Origin: Pseudolabrys sp.
Lineage (GTDB): Bacteria > Pseudomonadota > Alphaproteobacteria > Rhizobiales > Xanthobacteraceae
Assembly (NCBI GenBank): GCA_026125895.1
Contig: JAHCKG010000029.1
Span: forward strand, 1 to 56,399
Direction: 5' to 3'
Length of the DNA: 56,399 nt
Shown: positions 44,885-53,539 of the stretch, piece after piece
Position numbering within the stretch: the first letter of the stretch is position 1
Layout: every line of letters begins with the position of its first letter
The notes under the pieces: model-generated
Seen by the model: the letters and a program-made list of their open reading frames with translations, nothing else
Told to the model about the DNA's origin: nothing
Database searches by the model: none
Position numbers and translations under genes: made by a program

Positions 44885-45883
44885 ATGCTCATCCGCAAAT
44901 CGTTGACACTTGCCGTTTTGCTCGCCGCAGCGGCCGCGCTGGCTTCCCCGGCCGCGGCGCAGAAGCGTGAATTTTCCTTTGCCTACGACCAGCCCAAGCA
45001 GAGCGGCTACGGCATCGGCGCCGCGATGTTCGACAAGAAGCTCCAGGAGCTCAGCAAGGGCACGATGTCGATCAACCAGTATCCGAGCGCGCAGCTCGGC
45101 ACCGAAGCCCAGACCATGCAGAAGGTGCAGACCGGCGACATCGACTTCGTCATCCTGTCGACGGCCAACGCCTCGACGGCGCAGCCGGAGTCCGGCGTGT
45201 TCTCGCTGCACTTCATCTTCCGTGACGAGGCGCACGCCATCAAGGTGCTCGGCGACGCCAAGGTGATCGCGGCGATGCGCGAGCTCTATGCCGCCAAGAT
45301 CAAGGGCGCGCACATGATCGCGCTCGGCTCGCAGGGCCTGCGCCACATGTACGGCAAGAAGCCGATCGAAAAGATCGCCGACATCAAGGGCGTCAAGATG
45401 CGCGTGCAGGCGACCGTGACCGAGGACACCCTGTTCCCGGCCTATGGCGCGCAGGTCGTGCACATGCCGTTCGGCGAGGTCTACACCGCACTGCAGACCG
45501 GCGTCGTCGACATGGCCGAGAACGGCATCAACAACTACCTCGTCAACAAGCACTACGAGCCGGCGCCGGTGCTGTCGCTCACCGAACATGAAGCCAACCA
45601 CTCGGCCTTGTTCATCAGCGACAAGGCGTGGTCGAGCCTGACCGACGAGCAGAAGAAGTGGGTGCAGACCGCGGCCGACGAGATCTCGCAGAAGGAGCCG
45701 GAGGCGGCCTTCAAGCTCGAGCATGAAGCGCTCGCCAAGCTGCAGAAGATGGGCGTCAAGATCGTCAAGACCGTCGACAAGAGCGGCTTCTCGCAGATCA
45801 GCAAGCCGATCCAGGACAAGCTGGCGAAGGACCTCGGCCCGAACGCCGTCAAGGTGCTCGAACTGGTCCGCAGCATCCAGTGA
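44885..45883 (+). CDS. dctP: TRAP transporter substrate-binding protein (DctP)
   Basis: A 332-aa periplasmic binding protein. Signal peptide 1-25 ending A-A-A-Q. Family text: LGTEAQTMQKVQTGDIDFVI, KGVKMRVQATVTEDTLF with the carboxylate-binding Arg, and GEVYTALQTGVVDMAENGINNY (in part). A strong GGGAGG site precedes the ATG; a longer in-frame reading from 44753 would overlap the operators. It forms a complete TRAP system with the two membrane genes downstream. The dehydratase following the transporter suggests a sugar acid as ligand. Confidence 0.92.
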   Translation: MLIRKSLTLAVLLAAAAALASPAAAQKREFSFAYDQPKQSGYGIGAAMFDKKLQELSKGTMSINQYPSAQLGTEAQTMQKVQTGDIDFVILSTANASTAQPESGVFSLHFIFRDEAHAIKVLGDAKVIAAMRELYAAKIKGAHMIALGSQGLRHMYGKKPIEKIADIKGVKMRVQATVTEDTLFPAYGAQVVHMPFGEVYTALQTGVVDMAENGINNYLVNKHYEPAPVLSLTEHEANHSALFISDKAWSSLTDEQKKWVQTAADEISQKEPEAAFKLEHEALAKLQKMGVKIVKTVDKSGFSQISKPIQDKLAKDLGPNAVKVLELVRSIQ

Positions 45884-45890
45884 GCGCCAC

Positions 45891-45924
45891 GGCGGGAGCT
45901 ACCCCTCGGCTCCCGCCGCTTTTT
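45891..45924 (+). terminator. Hairpin-T tract between dctP and dctQ
   Basis: GGCGGGAGC (45891-45899) pairs perfectly with GCTCCCGCC (45909-45917), followed by GCTTTTT. It has the form of an intrinsic terminator within the operon. It probably lowers expression of the membrane subunits relative to the binding protein and protects the dctP mRNA end. Confidence 0.7.
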
Positions 45925-45940
45925 CTCGTGGGAAACTGCC

Positions 45941-46492
45941 ATGCCGCGCTTTGACAGCCTCGTCATCCAGGACCAGCGCCACCTCAAATGGCGCGCGCTC
46001 GATCCGATCGAACAGGGCCTGATGATCCTGTGCGGGGTCTGCATCGCCGCCTTCAGCGTTCTCGTGTTCTGCGACGTCATCACCCGCGCCATCGGCCGGC
46101 CGTGGCTCTGGGTGCAGGAAGCGACGATGACGTTCTTCCTTTACGGCATCTTCATCGGCGTCGCCGCGGCGACGCGCCGCAACGATCATCTCTATCTCGC
46201 GGTGCTCGCCGAATCGATGTCGGGCGGCGCGCGGCTGTTCTTCGAGACGTTCAACCGCCTCGTCGTGCTCGGCGTCGCGCTCGCCATGATCTATTACGGC
46301 TACCTGAATTTCCTCGACGGCTTCAAGAGCCTGCGCATGCCGTCGATGATGCCGATGGCGACCTTCTATGCCGCCATCCCGATCAGCGGCTTCTTCGTCG
46401 CGCTGTTCACCATCGAGCAGATGGTCAACGGCTTTAAGAACGGCTTTGCCAATCCGGACGGCGCCGCGGAAGAAAAGAGGCAGTCGCTGTGA
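45941..46492 (+). CDS. dctQ: TRAP transporter small permease (DctQ)
   Basis: A 183-aa inner-membrane protein with four hydrophobic segments (for example GLMILCGVCIAAFSVLVFCDVITRA, in part) and the family mark RPWLWVQEATMTFFLYGIF (in part). It associates with the DctM channel. GGGAA precedes the ATG. Its stop overlaps the GTG start of dctM. Confidence 0.9.
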   Translation: MPRFDSLVIQDQRHLKWRALDPIEQGLMILCGVCIAAFSVLVFCDVITRAIGRPWLWVQEATMTFFLYGIFIGVAAATRRNDHLYLAVLAESMSGGARLFFETFNRLVVLGVALAMIYYGYLNFLDGFKSLRMPSMMPMATFYAAIPISGFFVALFTIEQMVNGFKNGFANPDGAAEEKRQSL

Positions 46493-47829
46493 CCACCAAC
46501 GGCTTCCTCATTCTGACGATGGGCTTCCTCTTCCTGTTTCTCGGCTACATGGGCGTGCCGGTCGCATTCGCGCTGATCGGCGCGGTGCTGATCGTCACCT
46601 CGTTCACGCCGGTCAGCCACGCCTCGATGATCGCGCAGGTCTTCAACGGCATGGACGTCGAAGCACTGATGGCGATTCCATTCTTCCTGCTGGTCGGCGA
46701 CCTGATGACGTCGGCCAACGTCACCCAGCGCATGATCTCGCTGTCGCAGACGCTGGTCGGCCACATGCGCGGCGGCCTCGCACAGGTCGTCACCTTGTTC
46801 AGCATGTTCTTTGCCGGCATTTCCGGCTCGTCGGCGGCCGACGTCGCGGTGCTGACCCGCTCCATCGCGCCGGAAATGGCGCGCGAAGGCTACGACCGTG
46901 CCTTCACCGCGGCGCTGATCGCATCCGCCGCCACCATGGCCAACCTGATCCCGCCCAGCATCATGGCGGTCGTCTATGGCGCCACCGGCAACGTCTCGAT
47001 CGGCGGCCTGTTTCTCGGCGGCGTCGCGCCCGGCGTGTTCATCGGCATCGGCCTGATGATCTACAGCCATTTCTTCGGCCCGATCGGCCTCAAGCACAAA
47101 CGCGCCACCTTCGCGCAGTTCACCGAGGCGACCAAGCGCTCCGCCGTGCCGCTGATGATCCCGGTCATCATCATGGGCGGCATCCTCACCGGCTGGTTCA
47201 CGCCGAGCGAAGCCGGCATCATTGCCGTCGCCTATATCCTCATCGTCGTCATCCCGCTGCTCAACCCGAAGCACCTGCCGCATCTGCCGCGCGATTTCGC
47301 GCTGACGGGCCTTTTGTATTCGATCCCGCTGATCACGATCGGCGCCGCCTCGGCTTTCGGCTGGATGCTGGCTTATCTGCGCGGCCCGGCCGTGGTGTCG
47401 GACTGGATCAGCTACTACGCCGGCGGCGATCCGCATCTGATCATGCTGATGCTGACCGCGCTGTTCATCGTCGTCGGCGACTTCATCGACGCGGTGCCGG
47501 CCATCATCATCTTCATGCCGCTGATCCTCGAGCTCACCAAGAACACCGACATCAATGCCGTGCACATGGGCGTCGTCATCATCACCACGTTGGCTTTCGG
47601 CCTGATCACCCCGCCCTACGGCCTCTGCCTGCTGATGGCGTCCAAGTTCGTCAATGTGAAATTCTCGAGCGCCATGCGCGCCTCGTTCCCGATTTACGTG
47701 GTCTTCTTTGCCGCCATCGCTTTCGCGATTTACTTCCCGGAAATCGTGCTATGGCTGCCGAAGCAGCTTTTGCCGCAATCGGTCGGTTGCTTCCGCAACC
47801 CCAGCGGCGCCGGCTGGATTTGCCCCTGA
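46489..47829 (+). CDS. dctM: TRAP transporter large permease (DctM)
   Basis: A 446-aa inner-membrane protein with about 12 segments, the ion-coupled channel of the TRAP system. Family text: GYMGVPVAFALIGAVLIV, AGISGSSAADVAVL, PPSIMAVVYGATGNVSIGGL, TLAFGLITPPYGLCLLM. It starts with GTG (GTGA overlap with dctQ). The last about 15 residues (SVGCFRNPSGAGWICP) are unlike the usual short C-terminus and may be a lineage-specific tail. Confidence 0.92.
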   Translation: MTTNGFLILTMGFLFLFLGYMGVPVAFALIGAVLIVTSFTPVSHASMIAQVFNGMDVEALMAIPFFLLVGDLMTSANVTQRMISLSQTLVGHMRGGLAQVVTLFSMFFAGISGSSAADVAVLTRSIAPEMAREGYDRAFTAALIASAATMANLIPPSIMAVVYGATGNVSIGGLFLGGVAPGVFIGIGLMIYSHFFGPIGLKHKRATFAQFTEATKRSAVPLMIPVIIMGGILTGWFTPSEAGIIAVAYILIVVIPLLNPKHLPHLPRDFALTGLLYSIPLITIGAASAFGWMLAYLRGPAVVSDWISYYAGGDPHLIMLMLTALFIVVGDFIDAVPAIIIFMPLILELTKNTDINAVHMGVVIITTLAFGLITPPYGLCLLMASKFVNVKFSSAMRASFPIYVVFFAAIAFAIYFPEIVLWLPKQLLPQSVGCFRNPSGAGWICP

Positions 47830-47853
47830 AGCGCCACCTGACGGACGATGTGA

Positions 47854-49563
47854 ATGAGTAATGGACTACGGCAAGGCCTGACCAGCTACGGCGACACCGC
47901 GTTCTCGCTGTTCCTGCGCAAGGCCTTCATCAAGGGCATGGGGTATTCCGACGACGCCCTCGACCGGCCGATCGTCGGCATCACCGACACCTATTCCGAC
48001 TTCAATCCGTGTCACGGCAACGTGCCGCAGCTCATCGAGGCGGTGAAGCGCGGCGTCATGCTGGCCGGCGCCATGCCGATGGTGTTCCCCACCATTTCGA
48101 TCCATGAGAGCTTCGCCTTCCCCACCTCGATGTTCCTGCGCAACCTGATGGCGATGGACACCGAGGAGATGATCCGCGCGCTGCCGGTGGACTCCGTCGT
48201 GCTGATCGGCGGCTGCGACAAGACCATCCCCGCACAGGTGATGGGCGCGGCCAGCGCCGACAAGCCCGCCATCGTGCTGCCAACCGGGCCGATGCTGGTC
48301 GGTCACTTCAAGGGCGAACAACTCGGCGCCTGCACCGACTGCCGCCGGCTGTGGGGCGAATTCCGCGGTGAGCGCATGAGCGGCGAGGATATCGATGTCG
48401 CCAATGGCCGGCTGGTGCCGTCCGTCGGCACCTGCGGCGTCATGGGCACCGCCTCGACCATCGCCTGCATGATGGAAGCGCTCGGCATGTCGCTGCCCGG
48501 CAGCGCCTCAATTCCGGCGGTGCACGCCGATCGCATCCGCATGGCCGAACTCACCGGCAAGCGCGCCGCCGAGATGACCAAGGGCGGACCGAAGCCGTCG
48601 GAAATCCTGACCAAGGAAGCGTTCCGCAACGCCATTGTCATGCTGCAGGCGATTGGTGGTTCGACCAACGGCGTGGTGCACCTTTCGGCCATTGCCGGCC
48701 GCACGCCGCATCCGATCACGCTCGAGACCTATGACGAGGTCGGCCGCAATACGCCGGTGCTGGTCGATCTCAAGCCGACCGGCCAGCACTACATGGAGCA
48801 CTTCCATCAGGCCGGCGGCGTGCCGCGGCTGATGCAGGAGCTCAAGGATCTTCTGGCGCTCGATGCGAAACATGTCGCCGGCGGCACGCTCGGCGACGCT
48901 ATCAAGGCTTTCGAGGACGTGCCGGGCCAGACCGTCATCCGCTCGCGCAAGGCACCGCTAAAGAGCGAAGGCGGCCTCGTTGTGCTGCGCGGCAGTCTGG
49001 CGCCGCGCGGCGCCGTGCTCAAGCAGGGGGCGGCGGACGCCAGGCTGATGCAGCATGAAGGCCGCGCCGTGGTGTTCGACTCGGTCGCCGACATGACGGC
49101 GCGCATCGACGATCCAGGACTCGACGTCACCGCCGACGACGTCCTGGTCATGCGCAATGCCGGCCCGGTCGGCGCGCCGGGCATGCCGGAAGCCGGCTAT
49201 ATCCCGATTCCGAAGAAACTGGCGCAACTTGGCGTCAAGGACATGGTGCGCATCTCCGACGCGCGCATGAGCGGCACTGCCTTCGGGACAATAGTACTGC
49301 ACATCAGTCCCGAAGCCGCCGTCGGCGGCCCGCTGGCGCTGGTGAAGACCGGCGATCGCATCCGGCTCGACGTCAAGGCGCGGCGCATCGACGTGCTGAT
49401 CGACGACGCCGAAATGAAGAAGCGTCGCGACGCCTGGCAGGCGCCGCCGACGCCCGAGGTCGCACAGCGCGGCTACGCCAAGCTCTACCGCGAGCACGTC
49501 CAGCAGGCCGACGAAGGCTGCGACTTCGATTTCCTGGCGCGGCCGGACACGGCGAAGCGCTGA
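47854..49563 (+). CDS. IlvD/Edd family dehydratase, probably sugar-acid dehydratase
   Basis: A 569-aa Fe-S dehydratase. The three cluster cysteines are present: Cys53 (NPCHGN), Cys121 (GGCDKT) and Cys194 (GTCGVMGTAST). C-terminal PGMPEAGYIPIP and SDARMSGTAFG complete the family signature. The sequence context (RKAFIKGMGYSDDALDRPIVGI, in part) is closer to aldonate dehydratases (arabinonate/gluconate-like) than to IlvD of branched-chain synthesis. Located 24 bp after the TRAP permease, it would dehydrate the imported acid to a 2-keto-3-deoxy compound. No downstream aldolase lies here, so the pathway must be completed elsewhere. Confidence 0.87.
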   Translation: MSNGLRQGLTSYGDTAFSLFLRKAFIKGMGYSDDALDRPIVGITDTYSDFNPCHGNVPQLIEAVKRGVMLAGAMPMVFPTISIHESFAFPTSMFLRNLMAMDTEEMIRALPVDSVVLIGGCDKTIPAQVMGAASADKPAIVLPTGPMLVGHFKGEQLGACTDCRRLWGEFRGERMSGEDIDVANGRLVPSVGTCGVMGTASTIACMMEALGMSLPGSASIPAVHADRIRMAELTGKRAAEMTKGGPKPSEILTKEAFRNAIVMLQAIGGSTNGVVHLSAIAGRTPHPITLETYDEVGRNTPVLVDLKPTGQHYMEHFHQAGGVPRLMQELKDLLALDAKHVAGGTLGDAIKAFEDVPGQTVIRSRKAPLKSEGGLVVLRGSLAPRGAVLKQGAADARLMQHEGRAVVFDSVADMTARIDDPGLDVTADDVLVMRNAGPVGAPGMPEAGYIPIPKKLAQLGVKDMVRISDARMSGTAFGTIVLHISPEAAVGGPLALVKTGDRIRLDVKARRIDVLIDDAEMKKRRDAWQAPPTPEVAQRGYAKLYREHVQQADEGCDFDFLARPDTAKR

Positions 49564-49617
49564 GCGCACGCGCCCGCCGTCTTGACGGCGGCGTTGACGT
49601 CTTTGGACAATCGCCGC

Positions 49618-50361
49618 ATGGGCATCGGGCGGCTGATCGCGTCGCTGATCGCGGCTATTGCTGCCGCCACCCCGGCGCTTGCCGAGGCGCCCTGCACCGG
49701 CACGGCTGTGAAGCCGGGCACGGTCGCCGCGGTTCAGGATGGACGCACGTTCACGCTTACCGACGGCCGCGAGGTCAGGCTCGCCGGCATCGAATCAGCG
49801 TCCGATGGCACGGCGCTCCGGGACCGCGTGGCAGGGCAGCACCTGCGCCTCGAGGGAACCGGTGAAGACCGATATGGCCGCCTCGTGGCCTATGTTTATC
49901 GAGGCGCGGAAGCGGAACCCGTGCAGCTCGCGCTGCTGGCGGCCGGCGAAGCCCGGGTTTCGGCCAGAATTGGCGGCAAAACCTGCGCCGAGGCGCTTCT
50001 TTCGGCCGAAAACGCCGCCCGGACGGCCCGCCGCGGCCTGTGGGCCGACCCCAATTCCGCCCCTTTAAGTTCAGAAAATTTAACCATGATTTCGGCGTCA
50101 CAGGGGCATTTTGCCCTCATTGAAGGCCGAGTCTTGTCGGTTCGGGAGAGCGGGGCCACAATCTACGTGAATTTCGGGCGGCGCTGGACGCGGGACTTTT
50201 CCGTCATTATCCCGAAGCGCGCGCGGGGCAATTTTGCCGCCGCCGGCATCGACATCAAGGCGCTCGAACGCCGGCGCATCCGGGTGCGCGGCGTGATCGA
50301 GCGGCGTAGCGGCCCGATCGTCCAGGCGATCGCGCCCGAGCAAATCGAACTGATCGACTGA
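49618..50361 (+). CDS. Secreted thermonuclease-like (SNase-fold) protein
   Basis: A 247-aa protein. From the ATG at 49618, residues 1-23 form a signal peptide (MGIGRLIASLIAAIAAATPA, ending ALAEA). The following OB-like domain matches the SNase family: VAAVQDGRTFTLTDGREVRLAGIE, GEDRYGRLVAYVY and SAENAARTARRGLWADP (parts of these). Several catalytic Arg/Asp/Glu positions appear altered (R-T-F-T replaces the usual D-x-D), so nuclease activity is doubtful. A C-terminal extension of about 75 residues forms another small beta domain. It overlaps none of its neighbours; a TTG at 49582 is rejected. Confidence 0.75.
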   Translation: MGIGRLIASLIAAIAAATPALAEAPCTGTAVKPGTVAAVQDGRTFTLTDGREVRLAGIESASDGTALRDRVAGQHLRLEGTGEDRYGRLVAYVYRGAEAEPVQLALLAAGEARVSARIGGKTCAEALLSAENAARTARRGLWADPNSAPLSSENLTMISASQGHFALIEGRVLSVRESGATIYVNFGRRWTRDFSVIIPKRARGNFAAAGIDIKALERRRIRVRGVIERRSGPIVQAIAPEQIELID

Positions 50362-50366
50362 GGGCA

Positions 50367-51854
50367 ATGCGTAGTGCGGCGAGTACATTGATGGGACGGA
50401 TGGCGCGCATCGGCCGCGCCTGGCTCGCCGTGCCGGTGCTGCTGGCGGCGCTGACCGCCTGCAGCCAGTTGCCCGACGCGCCGCGTCAGGTGTCGCTGCC
50501 GATCCCGAAGACGATCGATCGCGACCAGGGCTCGCCCGCAGCGGTTCGGGAGAACGCGCGCATCCTCGCCTCCTATGGCGGGCTTTACGACAACCCGCGG
50601 ATGCAGGCCGAGATCGAGAAGATCGTCGCCCGGTTGGTTGCCGCTTCGGAACGGCCGGACCTGAAGTATCAGGTGACGATGCTGAACTCGCCGGCGGTCA
50701 ACGCCTTCGCGCTGCCCAACGGAAACCTCTATATTTCGCGTGGTCTCATCGCGCTCGCCGCCGACAAGGCCGAGCTTGCTTCGGTGCTGGCGCACGAGAT
50801 GGGCCACGTCATCGCCCGCCACGCCGCCATCCGCGCCGAGCAGGCCAAGCAGACGGCGCTGATCGGTCAGGTGGTCAGCGAAGTCCTGAGCGATCCGAAC
50901 ATGGGCGCGCTGGCGCTTGCCAAATCGAAGCTGACGCTGGCGGCGTTCTCGCGCGCGCAGGAATTCGAAGCCGACGGCATCGGCATCGGCATTTCCGCCC
51001 GCGCCGGTTTCGACAGCTTCGGCGCGGCGCGCTTCCTCACGGCGATGCAGCGCAATGCCGATGTCAAGGGCGCCAGCAACAATGCCGGCGTCGATCCGCA
51101 TGTCGCCGACTTTCTCTCCAGCCATCCGGCGACGCCGGAGCGCGTGAAGAACGCTGTCGCCAATGCGCGGCAGTTTTCGGGACCGGGCAATGGCGAGCGC
51201 GACCGCGATTCCTATCTCGGCGACATCGAGGGCATGGTCTATGGCGAAGACCCGAGCGAAGGCTTCGCCCGCGGCCGGCGCTTCCTGCATCCCAAACTCG
51301 GCTTCACCTTCACGGCGCCGCCCGGCTTCTCGCTCGACAACACCGCGCAGGCGGTGCTCGGCCTCAAGGAAGGCGGCGGCGAAGCGATGCGGCTCGACGT
51401 GGTCAGCGTGCCGGCCGAGCAGCGGCTAAGCGATTACCTGAAGTCCGGCTGGATCGACAATGTCGACGCTGCGAGCGCGGAAGACTTCTCGATCAATGGC
51501 TTCCCTGCCGCGACCGCTTCGGCCAAGGGCGAGCGCTGGTCGTTCCGTCTGTTCGCCGTGCGCTTCGGCAGCGATGTCTATCGCTTCATATTCGCGGCGC
51601 GCGATCTCACGGCTGCGAACGACAAGTCGTTCCGCGAGTCGGTGATGACGTTCCGCCGCATGAGCTTGAAGGAAAGTGCCGGCATCAAGCCGCTGCATAT
51701 TCGCGTCGCCACCGTAAGGGCCGGCGACACGATCGATTCGCTGGCGCAGCGTATGGCGACCGATCACAAGGTCGAACGCTTCCTGCTGCTCAACGGCTTC
51801 CAGAGCCACGACAAGCTCAAGCCTGGGCAGAAGGTAAAGCTGGTGATGGAGTGA
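50367..51854 (+). CDS. M48 family metalloprotease, lipoprotein
   Basis: A 495-aa protease, probably anchored in the membrane and facing the periplasm. Lipobox LTAC with Cys32. Zinc site HEMGH (143-147) with the third ligand in EFEADGIGI. This is the BepA/LoiP-like quality-control group. The C-terminal part has a beta domain (about 290-440) and a LysM-like segment (VRAGDTIDSLAQRM to KPGQKVKLV), suggesting contact with peptidoglycan. Starts at 50367, 50391 and 50400 are all possible; the shortest two still keep the signal peptide. Confidence 0.87.
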   Translation: MRSAASTLMGRMARIGRAWLAVPVLLAALTACSQLPDAPRQVSLPIPKTIDRDQGSPAAVRENARILASYGGLYDNPRMQAEIEKIVARLVAASERPDLKYQVTMLNSPAVNAFALPNGNLYISRGLIALAADKAELASVLAHEMGHVIARHAAIRAEQAKQTALIGQVVSEVLSDPNMGALALAKSKLTLAAFSRAQEFEADGIGIGISARAGFDSFGAARFLTAMQRNADVKGASNNAGVDPHVADFLSSHPATPERVKNAVANARQFSGPGNGERDRDSYLGDIEGMVYGEDPSEGFARGRRFLHPKLGFTFTAPPGFSLDNTAQAVLGLKEGGGEAMRLDVVSVPAEQRLSDYLKSGWIDNVDAASAEDFSINGFPAATASAKGERWSFRLFAVRFGSDVYRFIFAARDLTAANDKSFRESVMTFRRMSLKESAGIKPLHIRVATVRAGDTIDSLAQRMATDHKVERFLLLNGFQSHDKLKPGQKVKLVME

Positions 51855-51858
51855 TGAG

Positions 51859-51944
51859 CTCCGTCGTCCTCCGCGAAGGCGGAGGACCCAGCGCTTGCTT
51901 TTTCGAAAAAACGCTGGATCCCCGCTTTCGCGGGGATGACACGA
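51859..51944. repeat. Palindromic intergenic repeat, family 1, copy 3
   Basis: Hairpin TCCTCCGCGAAGGCGGAGGA, a spacer that itself contains a TTTTTCGAAAAA dyad, then ATCCCCGCTTTCGCGGGGAT. It has the same two-hairpin plan as the copies at 9832 and 17257, with the left hairpin base-changed but its pairing kept. Confidence 0.75.
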
Positions 51945-51954
51945 GGAAAAGCAA

Positions 51955-51985
51955 AAACGGCCGGGTTTCCCCGGCCGTTTCATTT
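51955..51985. terminator. Bidirectional intrinsic terminator
   Basis: AAACGGCCGGG (51955-51965) pairs perfectly with CCCGGCCGTTT (51970-51980), loop TTTC. T-rich runs follow on both strands. It ends the M48 gene on the + strand and the dioxygenase gene on the - strand. Confidence 0.85.
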
Positions 51986-52003
51986 GTAACACGGCAGCAG
52001 TGC

Positions 52004-52966
52004 TTACTGCTCGCCTGCCTCGGCGTTGAGCGTGAATTCACGCGGCACGTCCGGACCCCACAGGTAGAACGAGTCTTCCGGCTTGTGGTCGGCGGCCGGC
52101 CAGCGGTCTTCCTTCGGGATGTAGTCGATGTCGCAGGAATACTCGGCGAACGAGCCCCACGGATCCATGATGTAGTGGAAGTAGTTCGAGCCGAGCACGT
52201 GGCGGCCGAGGCCCCAGCCCTTCTGATAACCCTTGTCGTGCATGCGCGCCGCGCCGAGACCGATGTCGTTGATCGACGTCACGTCCCACGAGCAATGGTG
52301 GAAGCCCGGCGCCGACGACTTCACCAGCGCCAGCAGGTGATGATCGCTGCCGTGAATGCCGTGCATGAAGGCGACGAGGTCGGAGGCGCGGTCCGACAGC
52401 CGCAGGCCGAGCGTGCGCTCATAGAACTCGATCGACTTCAGGACGTCGGCGGTGAAGATCAGCACATGCGACAGCCGGCGCGGCCGCACCAGCGGCGCCG
52501 CGGCGCGCGTCGTCGCCGCCGCCTGTCCGGGGCCGACGGTGACCCATTCGCTGACGGCCTTCTGGTCGGGCGACACCTTCGGCGCCACCTTCACTTCCAT
52601 CAGGATGCCTTCGTGGTTGCGGAACCAGAAGCCGTTCGATTCGAAGCCCGGCGGCGGATCGATCAGCTTGATGCCCTGCCCCTCGATGCGCTTCTTCAGG
52701 CGGTCGATGTCTTCGGCGTAGCAGCCGAACGACAGGTGGTGCAGCGCCTTGGTCTTGCCCTCGATCACCGAGCCCCAGGCGTGTTCATGACCGAAGGTCT
52801 TGAGTTGCAAGGTATTGCCCTTGCGCACCATGTTGAGACCGAAGTTGGTGTAGAAGTCGTCAGCCGCGTTCACGTCTGGAACGGCGAGGACGAACTGGTC
52901 GAGCGAATGGATGCCGAACTCATCCGAGCTGGCTTTCGGCGCGACATAGCCGCCGATGGCAGTCAT
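52004..52966 (-). CDS. Extradiol ring-cleavage dioxygenase-like protein (VOC superfamily)
   Basis: A 320-aa protein with two vicinal-oxygen-chelate modules, as in type I extradiol dioxygenases (catechol or dihydroxybiphenyl type). Module 1: GIHSLDQFVLAVPDVNAADDFY. Module 2 carries the Fe ligands: His in LSHVLIFTADVL, His in APGFHHCSWDV and Glu in FAEYSCDIDYI (quoted in parts). It should cleave an aromatic diol beside its hydroxyl groups. It stands alone, with a shared terminator downstream; no other aromatic degradation genes are near, so the substrate is unknown. Confidence 0.85.
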   Translation of the reverse strand: MTAIGGYVAPKASSDEFGIHSLDQFVLAVPDVNAADDFYTNFGLNMVRKGNTLQLKTFGHEHAWGSVIEGKTKALHHLSFGCYAEDIDRLKKRIEGQGIKLIDPPPGFESNGFWFRNHEGILMEVKVAPKVSPDQKAVSEWVTVGPGQAAATTRAAAPLVRPRRLSHVLIFTADVLKSIEFYERTLGLRLSDRASDLVAFMHGIHGSDHHLLALVKSSAPGFHHCSWDVTSINDIGLGAARMHDKGYQKGWGLGRHVLGSNYFHYIMDPWGSFAEYSCDIDYIPKEDRWPAADHKPEDSFYLWGPDVPREFTLNAEAGEQ

Positions 52967-53104
52967 TTTGTGGCTCCCTAGACCTTTGTTGCTTCTCGCG
53001 GCGCATCATAACCCCGCCTCCGAGGCGCGCAAACGGTTCCTCGGGCTCCGCAGGCCTCTGGCATTTGCCCATCGACGCCCACCCGGAACGGCTGCAACCT
53101 GCGC

Positions 53105-53539
53105 GTGGAACGCGAACCCGCCCACCGGACTTATCGTCTGATGGAATTGTCGGGTCGCGATGGTCTGGGCTGGGCGGTGGCGATCTATATGGCCGCCATG
53201 ATGGGCACGCTCGGAGCCCTCGCCGTGCCGGTGTATTACGCCGTTTCGCCGCAGGTCTATGAGAACCCGCCCCCGGAGCCGCTCGACCCGCTGCTGAACG
53301 GGCCGATCGTCGGCAAGCGCGTATCGACCCCGGTTCCACTGGCGTTGCTCAAGCATCCCGAATTGGTCGATCCCAAGCTAGTCGCCGAGCTCAACGCCAA
53401 GATGAACGGTAAGAGCAAGCCCGCCCGCCACGAGGTCGCGCAGCAACCCGCACGCCGTGAACGGGCGGCCGCGGTGGCGGAACTGCCGGATCGGCCCGAG
53501 CGCTCGGGCTTCTTCCTCTTCAATCTGTTCGGCGGCTGA
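53105..53539 (+). CDS. Hypothetical membrane-anchored protein
   Basis: 144 aa from the GTG at 53105 or 132 aa from the ATG at 53141. One hydrophobic helix (GWAVAIYMAAMMGTLGALAVPVYYAV, in part) follows a short cytoplasmic end. After it comes a Pro-rich linker, a charged Lys/Arg/Ala stretch and a C-terminal aromatic end FFLFNLFGG. The plan suits a single-span protein with a periplasmic tail. I do not recognise a family. Its last 20 bp overlap the end of the opposite DUF2066 gene. Confidence 0.6.
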   Translation: MEREPAHRTYRLMELSGRDGLGWAVAIYMAAMMGTLGALAVPVYYAVSPQVYENPPPEPLDPLLNGPIVGKRVSTPVPLALLKHPELVDPKLVAELNAKMNGKSKPARHEVAQQPARRERAAAVAELPDRPERSGFFLFNLFGG

